Position numbers and translations under genes: made by a program. Positions 20,101-30,048 of a stretch of 64,000 nt of DNA are shown piece after piece (position 1 is the stretch's first letter; each line of letters starts with the position of its first letter). The DNA is from Rhizobium sp. JAB6. Its GTDB lineage: Bacteria; Pseudomonadota; Alphaproteobacteria; Rhizobiales; Rhizobiaceae. The notes beneath the pieces were generated by a model that saw nothing but the letters and a program-made list of their open reading frames with translations, did not search any database and had not been told where the DNA came from. Where the stretch lies: the NCBI RefSeq assembly GCF_003024605.1, contig NZ_PYJQ01000005.1, positions 248,001 to 312,000 on the forward strand, written 5' to 3'.

Positions 20101-21869
20101 TGCTCGAATTCATTGCCGTGAACATGGCGCCGATCATGTTCGCCTCGCTGATCATTTTCCTGCTTCTGGGCTATCCGGTCGCCTTCGCGCTTGCCGCCAA
20201 CGGGCTGCTGTTCTTCTGGATCGGCGTCGAGCTCGCCCCCTATTCGGGTGGCACCATCAATCTCTCATGGCCGCTCCTCAATGCTCTGCCGGATCGCTTC
20301 TGGGGCGTGATGTCGAACGACACGTTGCTAGCGATTCCGTTCTTCACCTTCATGGGCATCGTGCTGGAGCGATCCGGCATGGCCGAAGACCTGCTCGATA
20401 CGATCGGCCAGCTGTTCGGGCCTATTCGCGGCGGTCTCGCCTATGCGGTGATTTTCGTCGGTGCGCTGCTGGCGGCCACAACGGGTGTCGTCGCGGCTTC
20501 GGTTATCGCCATGGGGCTGATCTCGCTGCCGATCATGCTGCGTTATGGCTATGACCGGCGGGTCGCTTCCGGCGTTATCGCGGCCTCCGGAACCCTGGCG
20601 CAGATCATTCCGCCGTCGCTTGTCCTGATCGTGCTTGCCGACCAGCTCGGCCGTTCGGTCGGGGACATGTATGCCGGCGCACTCATTCCCGGCCTGGTGC
20701 TGACGGGCATTTACATGGCCTATGTGCTGATCATGACGATCATCAGGCCGGATTCCATGCCGGCCTTGCCGAAGGAAGCCCGCTCGCTCGGCTCCGGCGT
20801 CACGTCCTTGCTCATCGCTTTGCTTATATGCGCCGGCGTAGCCTATGGCGCACACGTTTACCTGACGCCCACCTATGGCGAAAACGCGGATATTCTCGGT
20901 GCTACCGTCGGCGTTGCCGTCATCTATGCCGTTGCCGTCGTGGACAAGGGGCTGAAGCTCAACGTGATGTCACGGCTGGCGCAGCAAGTCATCATCGTGC
21001 TCATTCCGCCCTTGGCGCTGATCTTCCTTGTGCTCGGCACCATCTTCCTCGGCATCGCGACGCCGACGGAAGGCGGCGCCATGGGAGCGGTCGGCGCTCT
21101 GGCGATGGCTGCGGCCAAAGGTAGGCTGAACATGGAGGTCGTGCGCGCGGCATTGACCTCGACAACCCGGCTTTCGGCCTTTGTGCTGTTCATCCTGATC
21201 GGCTCGCGCGTCTTCTCGCTGACCTTCTATGGCGTCAACGGCCATGTCTGGGTCGAGCATCTGCTGGTATCGCTGCCCGGCGGCGAAGTCGGCTTCCTGA
21301 TTGCCGTCAACTTGCTCGTCTTCTTCCTGGCTTTCTTCCTCGATTTCTTCGAGCTTGCCTTCATCATCGTGCCGCTGCTGGCACCCGCGGCCGACAAGCT
21401 CGGCATCGATCTGATCTGGTTCGGCGTGCTGCTCGGCGTCAACATGCAGACGAGCTTCATGCATCCGCCTTTCGGCTTTGCGCTCTTTTATCTCCGCTCC
21501 GTGGCCGCGCGCGTGCCTTATCTCGACAAGGTGACGGGCAAGCAGATCGCGCCTGTCACGACGGGGCAGATCTATTGGGGATCCGTGCCTTTCGTCGGCA
21601 TCCAGATTCTGATGGTGGCGTTGACCATCATGTTCCCGCAGATGGTCATGCACTACAAGGGAGCAGGCACGGGCGTCGATCCCAACACGATCAAGATCGA
21701 GGTTCCCGGTTTCGGGGCGCCCGGCCAGGATAATGGCGGCGGCCTCGGTCTGCCGGGGCTGCAGCTTCCAGGCGGCAATCCGCTTGACGGCAAGCCGGCG
21801 GACCAAGGCGGTGGCGATCAGCCGAAGTCCCCGGCCAACGATCTCAGCCAGCCGCCATCTTTTAATTGA
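20100..21869 (+). CDS. TRAP transporter large permease (DctM/TakM type), long form
   Basis: This is the transport subunit of a TRAP system, with more than a dozen hydrophobic segments. Family signatures include GYPVAFALAANGLLFFWIGV near the start and the pair of GTLAQIIPPSLVLIVLADQ and GIATPTEGGAMGA loops. At 589 residues it is much longer than the about 425-residue DctM. It has an extra central region near 215-290 and a hydrophilic Gly/Pro/Asp-rich tail of about 50 residues from roughly 540 on. The extended form fits the TakM branch. Its ATG shares a base with the dctQ stop. Confidence 0.9.
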   Translation: MLEFIAVNMAPIMFASLIIFLLLGYPVAFALAANGLLFFWIGVELAPYSGGTINLSWPLLNALPDRFWGVMSNDTLLAIPFFTFMGIVLERSGMAEDLLDTIGQLFGPIRGGLAYAVIFVGALLAATTGVVAASVIAMGLISLPIMLRYGYDRRVASGVIAASGTLAQIIPPSLVLIVLADQLGRSVGDMYAGALIPGLVLTGIYMAYVLIMTIIRPDSMPALPKEARSLGSGVTSLLIALLICAGVAYGAHVYLTPTYGENADILGATVGVAVIYAVAVVDKGLKLNVMSRLAQQVIIVLIPPLALIFLVLGTIFLGIATPTEGGAMGAVGALAMAAAKGRLNMEVVRAALTSTTRLSAFVLFILIGSRVFSLTFYGVNGHVWVEHLLVSLPGGEVGFLIAVNLLVFFLAFFLDFFELAFIIVPLLAPAADKLGIDLIWFGVLLGVNMQTSFMHPPFGFALFYLRSVAARVPYLDKVTGKQIAPVTTGQIYWGSVPFVGIQILMVALTIMFPQMVMHYKGAGTGVDPNTIKIEVPGFGAPGQDNGGGLGLPGLQLPGGNPLDGKPADQGGGDQPKSPANDLSQPPSFN

Positions 21870-21913
21870 TCACGCGGTCCGCATCGGTCAGCTTTTCGAT
21901 CGGACACAACGAA

Positions 21914-21940
21914 AAACCCCGAAGCGTCGCTCCGGGGTTT
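21914..21940. terminator. Bidirectional terminator between TRAP permease and binding protein genes
   Basis: AAACCCCGAAGCG (21914-21926) and CGCTCCGGGGTTT (21928-21940) form a 13-bp stem with one mismatch and almost no loop in this gap between convergent genes. A-rich sequence on the left and T-rich sequence on the right allow it to end transcripts from both strands. Confidence 0.85.
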
Positions 21941-21963
21941 CCTTCTTTGCCTCAGCTATTCGA

Positions 21964-23073
<1,110 letters not shown>

Positions 23074-23093
23074 CTAATATTCCCCCCGGATAC

Positions 23094-23115
23094 GAGCGGG
23101 CGGACTCACCCGCTC
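23094..23115. other. Stem-loop in the leader of the TakP-like gene
   Basis: GAGCGGG (23094-23100) and CCCGCTC (23109-23115) pair around an eight-base loop 20 bp upstream of the reverse gene's ATG. It may be a leader hairpin or an operator. No T-tract suggests a terminator. Confidence 0.4.
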
Positions 23116-23224
23116 TTCGTGATCACGGCCGCAGCTAATCATGCCGCTAGGCGCGTTTCAAGCGTATCCGCCGCTGGCGCAACCATTGATTAGGTTATTG
23201 GACCGCGCTTCTTGCAGGGTCGCC

Positions 23225-24118
23225 TCAGCGGACCATCTTCGTGTCGGCCTGTGCGACCAGATTGGTCGCCGGGGCTGGCTCGCGCTTGTATTTCAGCGTC
23301 ACGACCTTGTAGCCATCATTCTCGAGCCGGCTCAGGAGAGCGGGCAGCATCCTGACCGTGCGCTGATGGATGTCGTGCATCAGAACGATGCCACGGCCAC
23401 GCTGACGAAGCTCTTTCATAGTGCGATCGACCACCGAGGCAGGCGTTGACGTGAAGTAATCCTTGCTGTCGATATCCACATCCATGACGATCATGTCGCG
23501 GGCTGCAATGGCGGAGCGCAGGCGCTTGGAGTCGGCAAGATAGGGGAAACGGAAGAAGGGAACATCCGTGCCGATCGCCTTGGTAACGGCATCCATGCCG
23601 CGGGCAATCTCGGCCATCGCCGCATCGAAGGTCATCTTGTCGAGATCGGGATGGCGGAAGGTGTGGCTGCCGATCGCATCGCCATGTGCAAGTACTTCGC
23701 GCGCGGTTGCCGGATGAGCCTGCGCCATTTCGCCGACCATCATGAAGGCGGCCTTGACGCCGAACTTGTCGAGCGTGGCGAGAATGCGGTCCGTCTTGCC
23801 GGGGGCCGGGCCATCGTCGAAGGTCAGGAGGACCTCCTTGTCGGCCAGCCTGATATCCTTGAGCGAGGAGACTTCCAATGTCCGTCCGGCGAGTTTGTGC
23901 GGGCCGTTCATGCCCGCCAGATCATCCCGGGTTTCGAGATCGGCAACGAGCCATTTCTTCGGCTCCATCTCGATGGGATCGTTGGCCTTCAGCGGCTTAT
24001 GGCGGGGCTCTTCGGCGGCATAGCTGCTCTTGAGCGATGCTTCATTGCCCGGCTTCGTGGCGCATCCTCCGAGAGCCAGGGACACGGCGAGGCAAGCCAG
24101 CAACACACGGTAGTTCAT
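23225..24118 (-). CDS. Polysaccharide deacetylase family lipoprotein
   Basis: The 297-residue protein has a lipoprotein signal ending LALGGC with the lipid-bearing Cys19. Its NodB-homology domain carries LLTFDDGPAPG (metal and catalytic Asp pair) and SHTFRHPDL, the His-x3-His metal pair. Such enzymes deacetylate N-acetylated sugars in peptidoglycan or exopolysaccharide. Membrane anchoring points to a cell-envelope substrate. Later conserved motifs RFPYL (in place of RxPY) and LMHDI are present. It stands alone. A TTAACCAT sequence (reverse strand, 24170-24177) lies 52 bp upstream. Confidence 0.88.
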   Translation of the reverse strand: MNYRVLLACLAVSLALGGCATKPGNEASLKSSYAAEEPRHKPLKANDPIEMEPKKWLVADLETRDDLAGMNGPHKLAGRTLEVSSLKDIRLADKEVLLTFDDGPAPGKTDRILATLDKFGVKAAFMMVGEMAQAHPATAREVLAHGDAIGSHTFRHPDLDKMTFDAAMAEIARGMDAVTKAIGTDVPFFRFPYLADSKRLRSAIAARDMIVMDVDIDSKDYFTSTPASVVDRTMKELRQRGRGIVLMHDIHQRTVRMLPALLSRLENDGYKVVTLKYKREPAPATNLVAQADTKMVR

Positions 24119-24222
24119 CAGAATCGCTCAACAATATGTCTATGAAAATCGAGCGTATTTTCTGCAGTTATGGTTAATGATCGGTTAGGACCGGCTGCGA
24201 ATTCCTTAACGGAGCGTCGGCT

Positions 24223-26112
24223 TCAGCCGGCCATGCCGCTCTCATATTCCGACGACAGTTCCAGCCATTGCTCTTCGGCGGCCGCGAGCTTCTCGGCGGC
24301 ATCCGCACGCTGCTTTGCCTTTTCCGCAGCCTTTGCGGGCGCTTTCTCGTAAAGGGCGGGGTCCGCAAGTTCCGCGTCAAGGGCCTGAATCAATTTCTCA
24401 AGCTTGCCGGTCAAGGATTCGATTTCATTGATCTTCTTCTTGAGCGGCGCGAGCGACGCGCGTCGATCGGCATTGAGCTTGCGCTGATCCGCCTTGGAAA
24501 CCGAATCGTCGCCGGCGCTCGCCTTGGCCTTGTCGTCCTTGGCCTTCGGGCTGGCAACGACGAGGCTGCGGTATTCTTCAAGATCGCCGTCGAAGATCGA
24601 GACAGTGCCATCGCGCACTAGCCAGAGCCGGTCGACGGTGGCTTCGATCAGATGGCGGTCGTGCGAGATCAGGATGACGGCGCCGGAATAGTCGTTCAGC
24701 GCCTGGATCAGCGCATTGCGGCTGTCGATATCGAGATGGTTAGTCGGTTCGTCGAGGATCAGCAGGTTCGGTGCGTCGAAGGCGGCAAGTCCCATCAGCA
24801 GCCGCGCCTTCTCGCCGCCGGAGAGATCCTTGACCTGCGTGTCCATCTTCTCCGTCGCCAGGCCCATCTGCGCAACGCGGGCACGCACCTTCGCCTCGGG
24901 CGTTTCGGGCATGCGGCGGCGTACATGTTCGACGGCCGTCTGGTTCGGAATGAGATCGTCGAGCTGATGCTGGGCGAAGAAGCCGATCTTCAGGTTCGGT
25001 GCCAGCCTGACTTCGCCGCTCTCCGCGCCCAACCGGCCCGAAATGAACTTCGCGAAGGTCGATTTGCCGTTGCCGTTCGAGCCGAGCAGGGCGATGCGGT
25101 CGTCGGCGTCAATGCGCAGGTTCAGGCGCTTGAGGATCGGCTTGCCCGGCTCGTAGCCGACGGCCCCGCCGCTGATCGCGATGATCGGGGAGGCGGGCTG
25201 CTTCTCCGGCTCCGGAAAGCTGAAGCCCATCACGTGGTCTTCGATGACGGCGGCGACGGTGCCCATGCGTTCGAGTGCCTTGATGCGGGACTGCGCCTGT
25301 CGCGCCTTCGAGGCCTTGGCCTTGAAGCGGTCTATGAAGCTCTGCAGATGCTTGCGCGCCGCGTCGTTCTTCGCCTTCGCCTTCATCTGCAGCTCGTCGG
25401 CCTCGGCCTTCTGCCGCTCGAACTGGTCGTAGGAGCCGCGATAGAAGGTGAGCTTCTTCTGGTCGAGATGCACGATGGAATTGACCGCTGTGTTCAGCAG
25501 ATCGCGGTCGTGCGAGATGATGATGACCGTATGGGGGTAGCGGCGGATATAGTCCTCCAGCCAGAGCGTGCCTTCAAGGTCGAGATAGTTCGTCGGCTCG
25601 TCGAGCAGCAAAAGATCAGGCTCGGAAAACAGCACCGCGGCGAGGGCCACGCGCATGCGCCAACCGCCGGAGAAGGAGGAGGCCGGGCGCTTCTGTGCCT
25701 CGTGGTCGAAGCCGAGGCCGGCAAGAATGCTGGCAGCGCGCGCTTCGGCCGAATGCGCGTCGATATCGGCAAGCCGCGTCTGGATATCGGCGATGCGGTG
25801 CGGATCGGTCGCGGTTTCCGCTTCCGCAAGCAATGCGGAGCGCTCCTTGTCCGCTGCAAGGACGATATCGATCAGAGGCTCCTCGGTGCCGGGCGCTTCC
25901 TGCGCAACCTGGCCGATGCGGGCATTGCGCGGGATCGAAACCGAGCCGCTTTCGGCTGAGAGATCGCCGGTGATGATCCTGAACAGCGTGGATTTGCCGG
26001 CACCGTTCTTGCCGACGAGGCCAGCCTTCGTGCCCGCCGGAAGCGTCACGCTGGCATGGTCGATGAGAAGGCGGCCGGCAATGCGGGCGGAAAGGTCTGA
26101 AATCGAAATCAT
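24223..26112 (-). CDS. ABC-F family ATP-binding protein (YheS/Uup-like)
   Basis: The 629 residues contain two ABC ATPase domains and no membrane segments. Walker A motifs are GKNGAGKST near residue 36 and GSNGNGKST near 345. The signature loops are SFSGGWRMR and LSGGEKARL, and both Walker B motifs read LLLDEPTN or LILDEPTN. An arm-like charged linker (about 230-290) and a C-terminal coiled coil rich in Lys, Ala and Asp complete the ABC-F plan. ABC-F proteins act on ribosomes; this housekeeping type is not by itself evidence of antibiotic resistance. It is monocistronic with its ATG at 26112. Confidence 0.9.
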   Translation of the reverse strand: MISISDLSARIAGRLLIDHASVTLPAGTKAGLVGKNGAGKSTLFRIITGDLSAESGSVSIPRNARIGQVAQEAPGTEEPLIDIVLAADKERSALLAEAETATDPHRIADIQTRLADIDAHSAEARAASILAGLGFDHEAQKRPASSFSGGWRMRVALAAVLFSEPDLLLLDEPTNYLDLEGTLWLEDYIRRYPHTVIIISHDRDLLNTAVNSIVHLDQKKLTFYRGSYDQFERQKAEADELQMKAKAKNDAARKHLQSFIDRFKAKASKARQAQSRIKALERMGTVAAVIEDHVMGFSFPEPEKQPASPIIAISGGAVGYEPGKPILKRLNLRIDADDRIALLGSNGNGKSTFAKFISGRLGAESGEVRLAPNLKIGFFAQHQLDDLIPNQTAVEHVRRRMPETPEAKVRARVAQMGLATEKMDTQVKDLSGGEKARLLMGLAAFDAPNLLILDEPTNHLDIDSRNALIQALNDYSGAVILISHDRHLIEATVDRLWLVRDGTVSIFDGDLEEYRSLVVASPKAKDDKAKASAGDDSVSKADQRKLNADRRASLAPLKKKINEIESLTGKLEKLIQALDAELADPALYEKAPAKAAEKAKQRADAAEKLAAAEEQWLELSSEYESGMAG

Positions 26113-26160
26113 GGCGCGGTTTTGGCCGAACTCGGCGCCGAAGGCAAGAGTGCTGGGCGT

Positions 26161-26661
26161 TCAGGCGCCTGTGCTGCGCGACGGTTTCGGCACGTGCGCG
26201 CAGTTCCGCAGCCGCTCGGTCAACTCCGTCTCGTAGAGCATGAGATTGCTCAGCGTCGCGTTGAGGGTATCGAGAGCGTCATTGGCATGCTGTGCCGTTT
26301 CGGTTTCGCGAGCAAAACGCTGCTTCTTCATCAGCCCCTTGGCGAGCTGATCCGCCACTTCTCGCAGCATTTCGGCCGCATCGCTTTCCGATTTGCGCGC
26401 CACCAGCCCGCAATGGCTGACGAGACGATACTTCAGCCCGATCTCGTCCAGCCCGCTTTGCGAGGGAAGGGGGCCGAGCGCATCGATCTCTTCGGCAAGA
26501 CGGCGGTCCTGCCCGTAGAGCGCTTCGTAAAATAATTGGTAGTTGCGCGGCAGGTTCTTCACTTTCAGCCGCGTCATGAAGCGGCCGATGACCTCGAGCT
26601 CGGTTTCCGTCTCATCATCATCGATGGAATACGCCGAAACGCTTGTCTGCGAGTTCTTCAT
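26161..26661 (-). CDS. Protein of unknown function, resembles the N-terminal domain of some rhizobial GGDEF proteins
   Basis: The 166-residue product from the ATG at 26661 is soluble and mostly helical. The part VKNLPRNYQLFYEALYGQD, followed by SGLDEIGLKYRLVSHCG, looks like a region I recall from the N-terminus of diguanylate cyclases in rhizobia. No GGDEF or EAL sequence follows; the gene simply stops after a helical region ending in PKPSRSTGA. It may be a stand-alone regulator, a partner of a cyclase, or a shortened gene. The likeness is from memory and should be treated as tentative. Confidence 0.7.
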   Translation of the reverse strand: MKNSQTSVSAYSIDDDETETELEVIGRFMTRLKVKNLPRNYQLFYEALYGQDRRLAEEIDALGPLPSQSGLDEIGLKYRLVSHCGLVARKSESDAAEMLREVADQLAKGLMKKQRFARETETAQHANDALDTLNATLSNLMLYETELTERLRNCAHVPKPSRSTGA

Positions 26662-26817
26662 GCCTGCTTCTGACCGTGAGCTGATATATCCCGTCAATTT
26701 GCAGGTCGGCAGGTTAAGGGAACATGAACAAAATGCCCTATTCGCGTTGCGTCGCAACAAAGTGAGGCAGCTGCTCAACGTTTGGGCGAAAGCAGAAAAG
26801 AGCGGTTCGCCTTACGC

Positions 26818-27327
26818 TCACATCCAGTGCGTCCCTTCACTGCGCAGGAAGTGCAGCAGGTCGAGCACCAGCGACGGTTTGCCCATGGATGTGAGGATAG
26901 TATGGCACTGGCCGCGGTGGTGGGTGTGGTGATTGAACATATGGGAGACCGCCGCATGGAGGGGAACCGTAATGGCGCCCGGTCGCAGGATCGAGGTGTA
27001 GGTGATATCGACGGCAAGTGCATCGGCATCGAGCGTTTCCAGCCAGGTAATGATATTTCGATCTTCCGCCTCCCGCAGGCGATAGAGTCCTTCAAGGGTG
27101 TCATGCAGGATGGTATCGAGCGACGCCGGCACCCCGCCGGTGCCGTTGAAACGGTGCATCCACAGCCGGTCCGCTACCAGCAGGTGATTTAGCGTTCCAT
27201 GGAGCGAGCCGAAGAAGGCGCCGCGGTCTTCATTGAATTCTGCGTTACTGAGTTCGGCGGCGGCATTATAGACCTGAACATTGGCCCAACGATTATAGTC
27301 GGCAAGCATCCTGAAATGTTTGAGCAT
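26818..27327 (-). CDS. DinB family protein (damage-inducible fold)
   Basis: This 169-residue four-helix protein belongs to the DinB/YfiT metalloenzyme superfamily, whose members include thiol-dependent transferases. Metal-type histidines are in GTLNHLLVADRLW and in HMFNHHTHHRGQ. It is not the DNA polymerase IV also called DinB. The ATG at 27327 follows a GAGGAGAAG ribosome site; earlier starts add a basic tail unlike the family. It is divergent from ndk. The thiol cofactor and substrate are not predictable. Confidence 0.87.
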   Translation of the reverse strand: MLKHFRMLADYNRWANVQVYNAAAELSNAEFNEDRGAFFGSLHGTLNHLLVADRLWMHRFNGTGGVPASLDTILHDTLEGLYRLREAEDRNIITWLETLDADALAVDITYTSILRPGAITVPLHAAVSHMFNHHTHHRGQCHTILTSMGKPSLVLDLLHFLRSEGTHWM

Positions 27328-27518
27328 ACGGCTTCTCCTCGACGGTGCGGCGATGTTGCCGCCAAGTTTGCAAATAAATCTTCGCAGTGCCACCGGCCCG
27401 ATCGCGAATCGGACGCGCGGACTGTGACACCGGCGTGAAATTGGGCGATCCCCCTTGTTTTCGGGCCTTGGGGCAGGTAAAGACCGCCCACTTTTCTCTG
27501 ATTACAAGGAATGGACCC

Positions 27519-27941
27519 ATGGCGATTGAACGTACTTTCTCGATGATCAAGCCGGACGCGACGAAGCGCAACCTGACCGGCGCCATCACCAAGGTTTTTG
27601 AAGACAACGGCCTGCGCGTCATCGCCTCCAAGCGCGTCTGGATGAGCAAGCGCGAAGCTGAAGGCTTCTACGCCGTTCACAAGGAACGTCCGTTCTTCGG
27701 CGAACTCGTCGAAGGCATGACCTCCGGCCCGACCGTCGTTCAGGTCCTGGAGGGCGAAAATGCCATCCTGAAGAACCGCGAGATCATGGGTGCGACCAAT
27801 CCGGCCAATGCTGCCGAAGGCACGATCCGCAAGATCTTCGCCCTGTCGATCGGCGAAAACTCGGTTCACGGCTCGGACGCTCCGGAAACGGCTGCCGTCG
27901 AAATCGCCTATTGGTTCTCCGAAACCGAAATCGTCGGCTGA
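27519..27941 (+). CDS. ndk: Nucleoside diphosphate kinase
   Basis: Ndk exchanges phosphate between nucleoside di- and triphosphates through a phosphohistidine. The 140-residue protein starts [17 protein letters not shown] and carries the active His117 in [14 protein letters not shown]. The ATG at 27519 is preceded by AAGGA, and a clear terminator follows at 27987-28016. It is monocistronic. Confidence 0.97.
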   Translation: MAIERTFSMIKPDATKRNLTGAITKVFEDNGLRVIASKRVWMSKREAEGFYAVHKERPFFGELVEGMTSGPTVVQVLEGENAILKNREIMGATNPANAAEGTIRKIFALSIGENSVHGSDAPETAAVEIAYWFSETEIVG

Positions 27942-27986
27942 ATCAGCCTTTCAGCTTCGGCGCCGAACGATTTGAATTGACTCACG

Positions 27987-28016
27987 AAAGCCGGGATCTT
28001 GCATCTCGGCTTTTTT
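27987..28016 (+). terminator. Rho-independent terminator of ndk
   Basis: AAAGCCGGGAT and ATCTCGGCTTT pair around a short loop, followed by six Ts, 45 bp after the ndk stop. The T-run touches the stop codon of the reverse lipoprotein gene, so convergent transcripts end almost on top of each other. Confidence 0.87.
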
Positions 28017-28537
28017 CATGCCGGGCAGGCAACGTCATGCCCGTAATCGGCGCTGCCGTCACCCTTGAAAATATCCGGATTGGCCGTGTAGGCCGGCCCG
28101 ACGACCAGCGGCTTCGTGGGCAGCACGGTCTGGTCGAGATCGGATTTGACCTCGGTCTTGATCGTCTGGATCGTCTTGTCGCTGGCATCGACCAGCTTGA
28201 TCGAGACGGAATAGGGACGGTCCTTGCGGACACAGCGCAGATCTGGGCTTTCCAGCGTGATCTTGTCCCAGAACGTATAGATCTTCTGATTGATGACGAG
28301 CGGATCGCCGCCGGCAGGGTTTTCAAACTCGGCCACGGCTGTCGTTCCCTCAGGGATCGGGGCGATCTTCTTGAGCGTAATCATATAGCTCGCGCTCGCC
28401 ACGCGATAGTTGAAGACGAAGAGGCGGCCGGTGAGTTGGGTCGGCCCCTCATCCTCCTTCCGCTGGCAGCCTGTCAGCGCCAGGCCGGCGACGATCCCGG
28501 CACCTATCGTTGTCAGTATAATCTTTCTTATTTTCAT
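28016..28537 (-). CDS. Lipoprotein of unknown function
   Basis: The 173-residue protein starts MKIRKIILTTIGAG and has the lipobox LALTGC, so it is probably anchored in a membrane and faces the periplasm. Its body is beta-rich with few motifs (YSVSIKLVDASDKTIQTIKTE), resembling small immunoglobulin-like or LppX-type domains only in outline. I do not recognise a family. The ATG overlaps the stop of the CGNR regulator gene as ATGA, so the two are cotranscribed and translationally coupled. Confidence 0.85.
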   Translation of the reverse strand: MKIRKIILTTIGAGIVAGLALTGCQRKEDEGPTQLTGRLFVFNYRVASASYMITLKKIAPIPEGTTAVAEFENPAGGDPLVINQKIYTFWDKITLESPDLRCVRKDRPYSVSIKLVDASDKTIQTIKTEVKSDLDQTVLPTKPLVVGPAYTANPDIFKGDGSADYGHDVACPA

Positions 28538-29082
28538 GGCGCAGTCTCCTCCTTCTTGCGCCGGTAGTGGCGGCTGGCCTTGGCGCGATTGCCGCAAACC
28601 GCCATGTCGCACCAGGCGCGGCTCCTGTTCTTACTGCGGTCGATAAAAAGCCAACCGCAGTTGCGGCATATTTTCATTCGTTCCGGGTCGGGCATGGCGA
28701 TGAGGCGCAGCGTCGAATGCGCGGTTGCAGCATCGAGCCCGTCGGATGAGGCGCGCTTCAGAACTCTCGCCAATGCCGCAAGCAGATCCGCAAGCAGCAG
28801 ATCGGCAGCCTCCCCAAGAACCCGAGCGCGGAAATAACGATCGATCAGTTCACGGAGGGCGATGAAATCGGCCCGGTTTTCCCGCTTCACCGGCAGGATG
28901 TCGCCGAACAGCGCCCGCTCCGCGCAGAAATTGGCAGCCGCCTTGGGGAAGCTATCCATCTGTCCCTGTGCTTCGAAACGGTCGGTCCGGCGCTCGTCGT
29001 CGTGGCGCAGGATCACGCTGTTGGCGACATCGAGCGCAAGCGCGCCACCGGAAAAGCGATGTGGGGTCCAGGAAAAACTCAT
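28534..29082 (-). CDS. ABATE/CGNR zinc-finger family protein, probable stress-type transcription regulator
   Basis: The 182-residue protein has an N-terminal ABATE domain (GGALALDVANSVILRHDDE) and a C-terminal CGNR zinc finger with cysteines 139, 142, 158 and 163; the last is in the CGNRAKASRHYRR motif that names the family. ABATE domains are proposed to bind a ligand and the zinc finger to bind DNA, but direct evidence is scarce. It lies divergent from the permease gene at 29150, with a 67-bp gap that could hold a shared operator. Confidence 0.9.
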   Translation of the reverse strand: MSFSWTPHRFSGGALALDVANSVILRHDDERRTDRFEAQGQMDSFPKAAANFCAERALFGDILPVKRENRADFIALRELIDRYFRARVLGEAADLLLADLLAALARVLKRASSDGLDAATAHSTLRLIAMPDPERMKICRNCGWLFIDRSKNRSRAWCDMAVCGNRAKASRHYRRKKEETAP

Positions 29083-29149
29083 GACGAAAGTTATAACTGG
29101 TAAAATGAATTTTGCCAGTTACTATTTGCTGATTCTTCGGAGGGGTGGA

Positions 29150-30046
29150 ATGGCTTATCTTCTGCAGCAACTGGCGAATGCCGTTCCGCTCGCTGCGCTC
29201 TATGCGGCTCTGGCCTTCGGCTATTCCATCGCATTCGGGGTCATGAAGCGAGCCGACATCACCTATGGCGCGCTCTTCGCCTTTGCCGGCCAGATGCTCG
29301 TGCTCTTCACCGATGTCGGTTACACGAAGATGTATCTCATCCTGCCTGCTGCCTTTGCTTTCGGCGCCGTCATCGCTGTCGGCTATACGATCGGTACCAG
29401 CTTTCTGGTCGGCCGCGCGATCATGCTGCCGCTGTCGCGCAAGTCGCCGAACACTGTCATCGTCGCAGCACTCGGCGTGATGATCGTGCTCATGGAAACG
29501 GCGCGGCTGGCGTCGAATACGCGCGGTATCTGGCTGCCGTCCTTCCTGAACGGCGCGGTCGTGTTCTGGGATAGCGGTAGTTTCCGCGTGACGCTGACCG
29601 AAATTCAGCTGCTTAACACCGCCCTGATGATCCTTGTCATCCTCGCAGGCGCCTATGTGCTGAAATGCACCGGCTGGGGCCGCATCTGGCGAGCGGTAAC
29701 GGACGATTCCCTTGCGGCCGAGCTTTGTGGGGCGAGTGCCAGCCGTGTCTTCCTGCTGGCCTATGTCGCGTCAGCCATGGTCGCAACCATCTGCGGTCTG
29801 CTCGCCACCTCCTACTATGGAACCATGGATTTCGGGGCTGGGCTGATGTTCGGGCTGAAGGTTCTGATGATAGCAGCAGTCGGCGGCTATTCCGATCCGC
29901 TGAAATCGGCCGGCGGGGCAGCGCTCCTTGGCCTCGCCGAGACCATGTGGGGCGCCTACGGCCCGTTCCTGTGGCGCGATTTCGTTATCTTCTCGCTGCT
30001 GGTGCTGTTGCTGGTGTTGAGCCGCCGCGAGCGGGTCGTCCCGTAA
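29150..30046 (+). CDS. LivH-type branched-chain amino acid ABC transporter permease, solitary
   Basis: The 298-residue protein has about eight membrane segments and the LivH pattern, including an N-terminal ALAFGYSIAFGVMKRADITYGA in place of the usual GINMAHG-containing loop, and AVVGGYSD-like AAVGGYSDPLKSAGGA near the end. The ATG at 29150 follows the ribosome site CGGAGGGG. No LivM permease, LivG or LivF ATPase, or binding protein lies nearby, so on its own it cannot form a transporter. It may work with subunits encoded elsewhere. Confidence 0.85.
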   Translation: MAYLLQQLANAVPLAALYAALAFGYSIAFGVMKRADITYGALFAFAGQMLVLFTDVGYTKMYLILPAAFAFGAVIAVGYTIGTSFLVGRAIMLPLSRKSPNTVIVAALGVMIVLMETARLASNTRGIWLPSFLNGAVVFWDSGSFRVTLTEIQLLNTALMILVILAGAYVLKCTGWGRIWRAVTDDSLAAELCGASASRVFLLAYVASAMVATICGLLATSYYGTMDFGAGLMFGLKVLMIAAVGGYSDPLKSAGGAALLGLAETMWGAYGPFLWRDFVIFSLLVLLLVLSRRERVVP

Positions 30047-30048
30047 AC

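Noticed and set aside
24223..26112. ABC-F protein as an antibiotic-resistance factor
   Set aside because: The domain plan is that of the housekeeping Uup/YheS group and there is no attenuator leader or mobile context.
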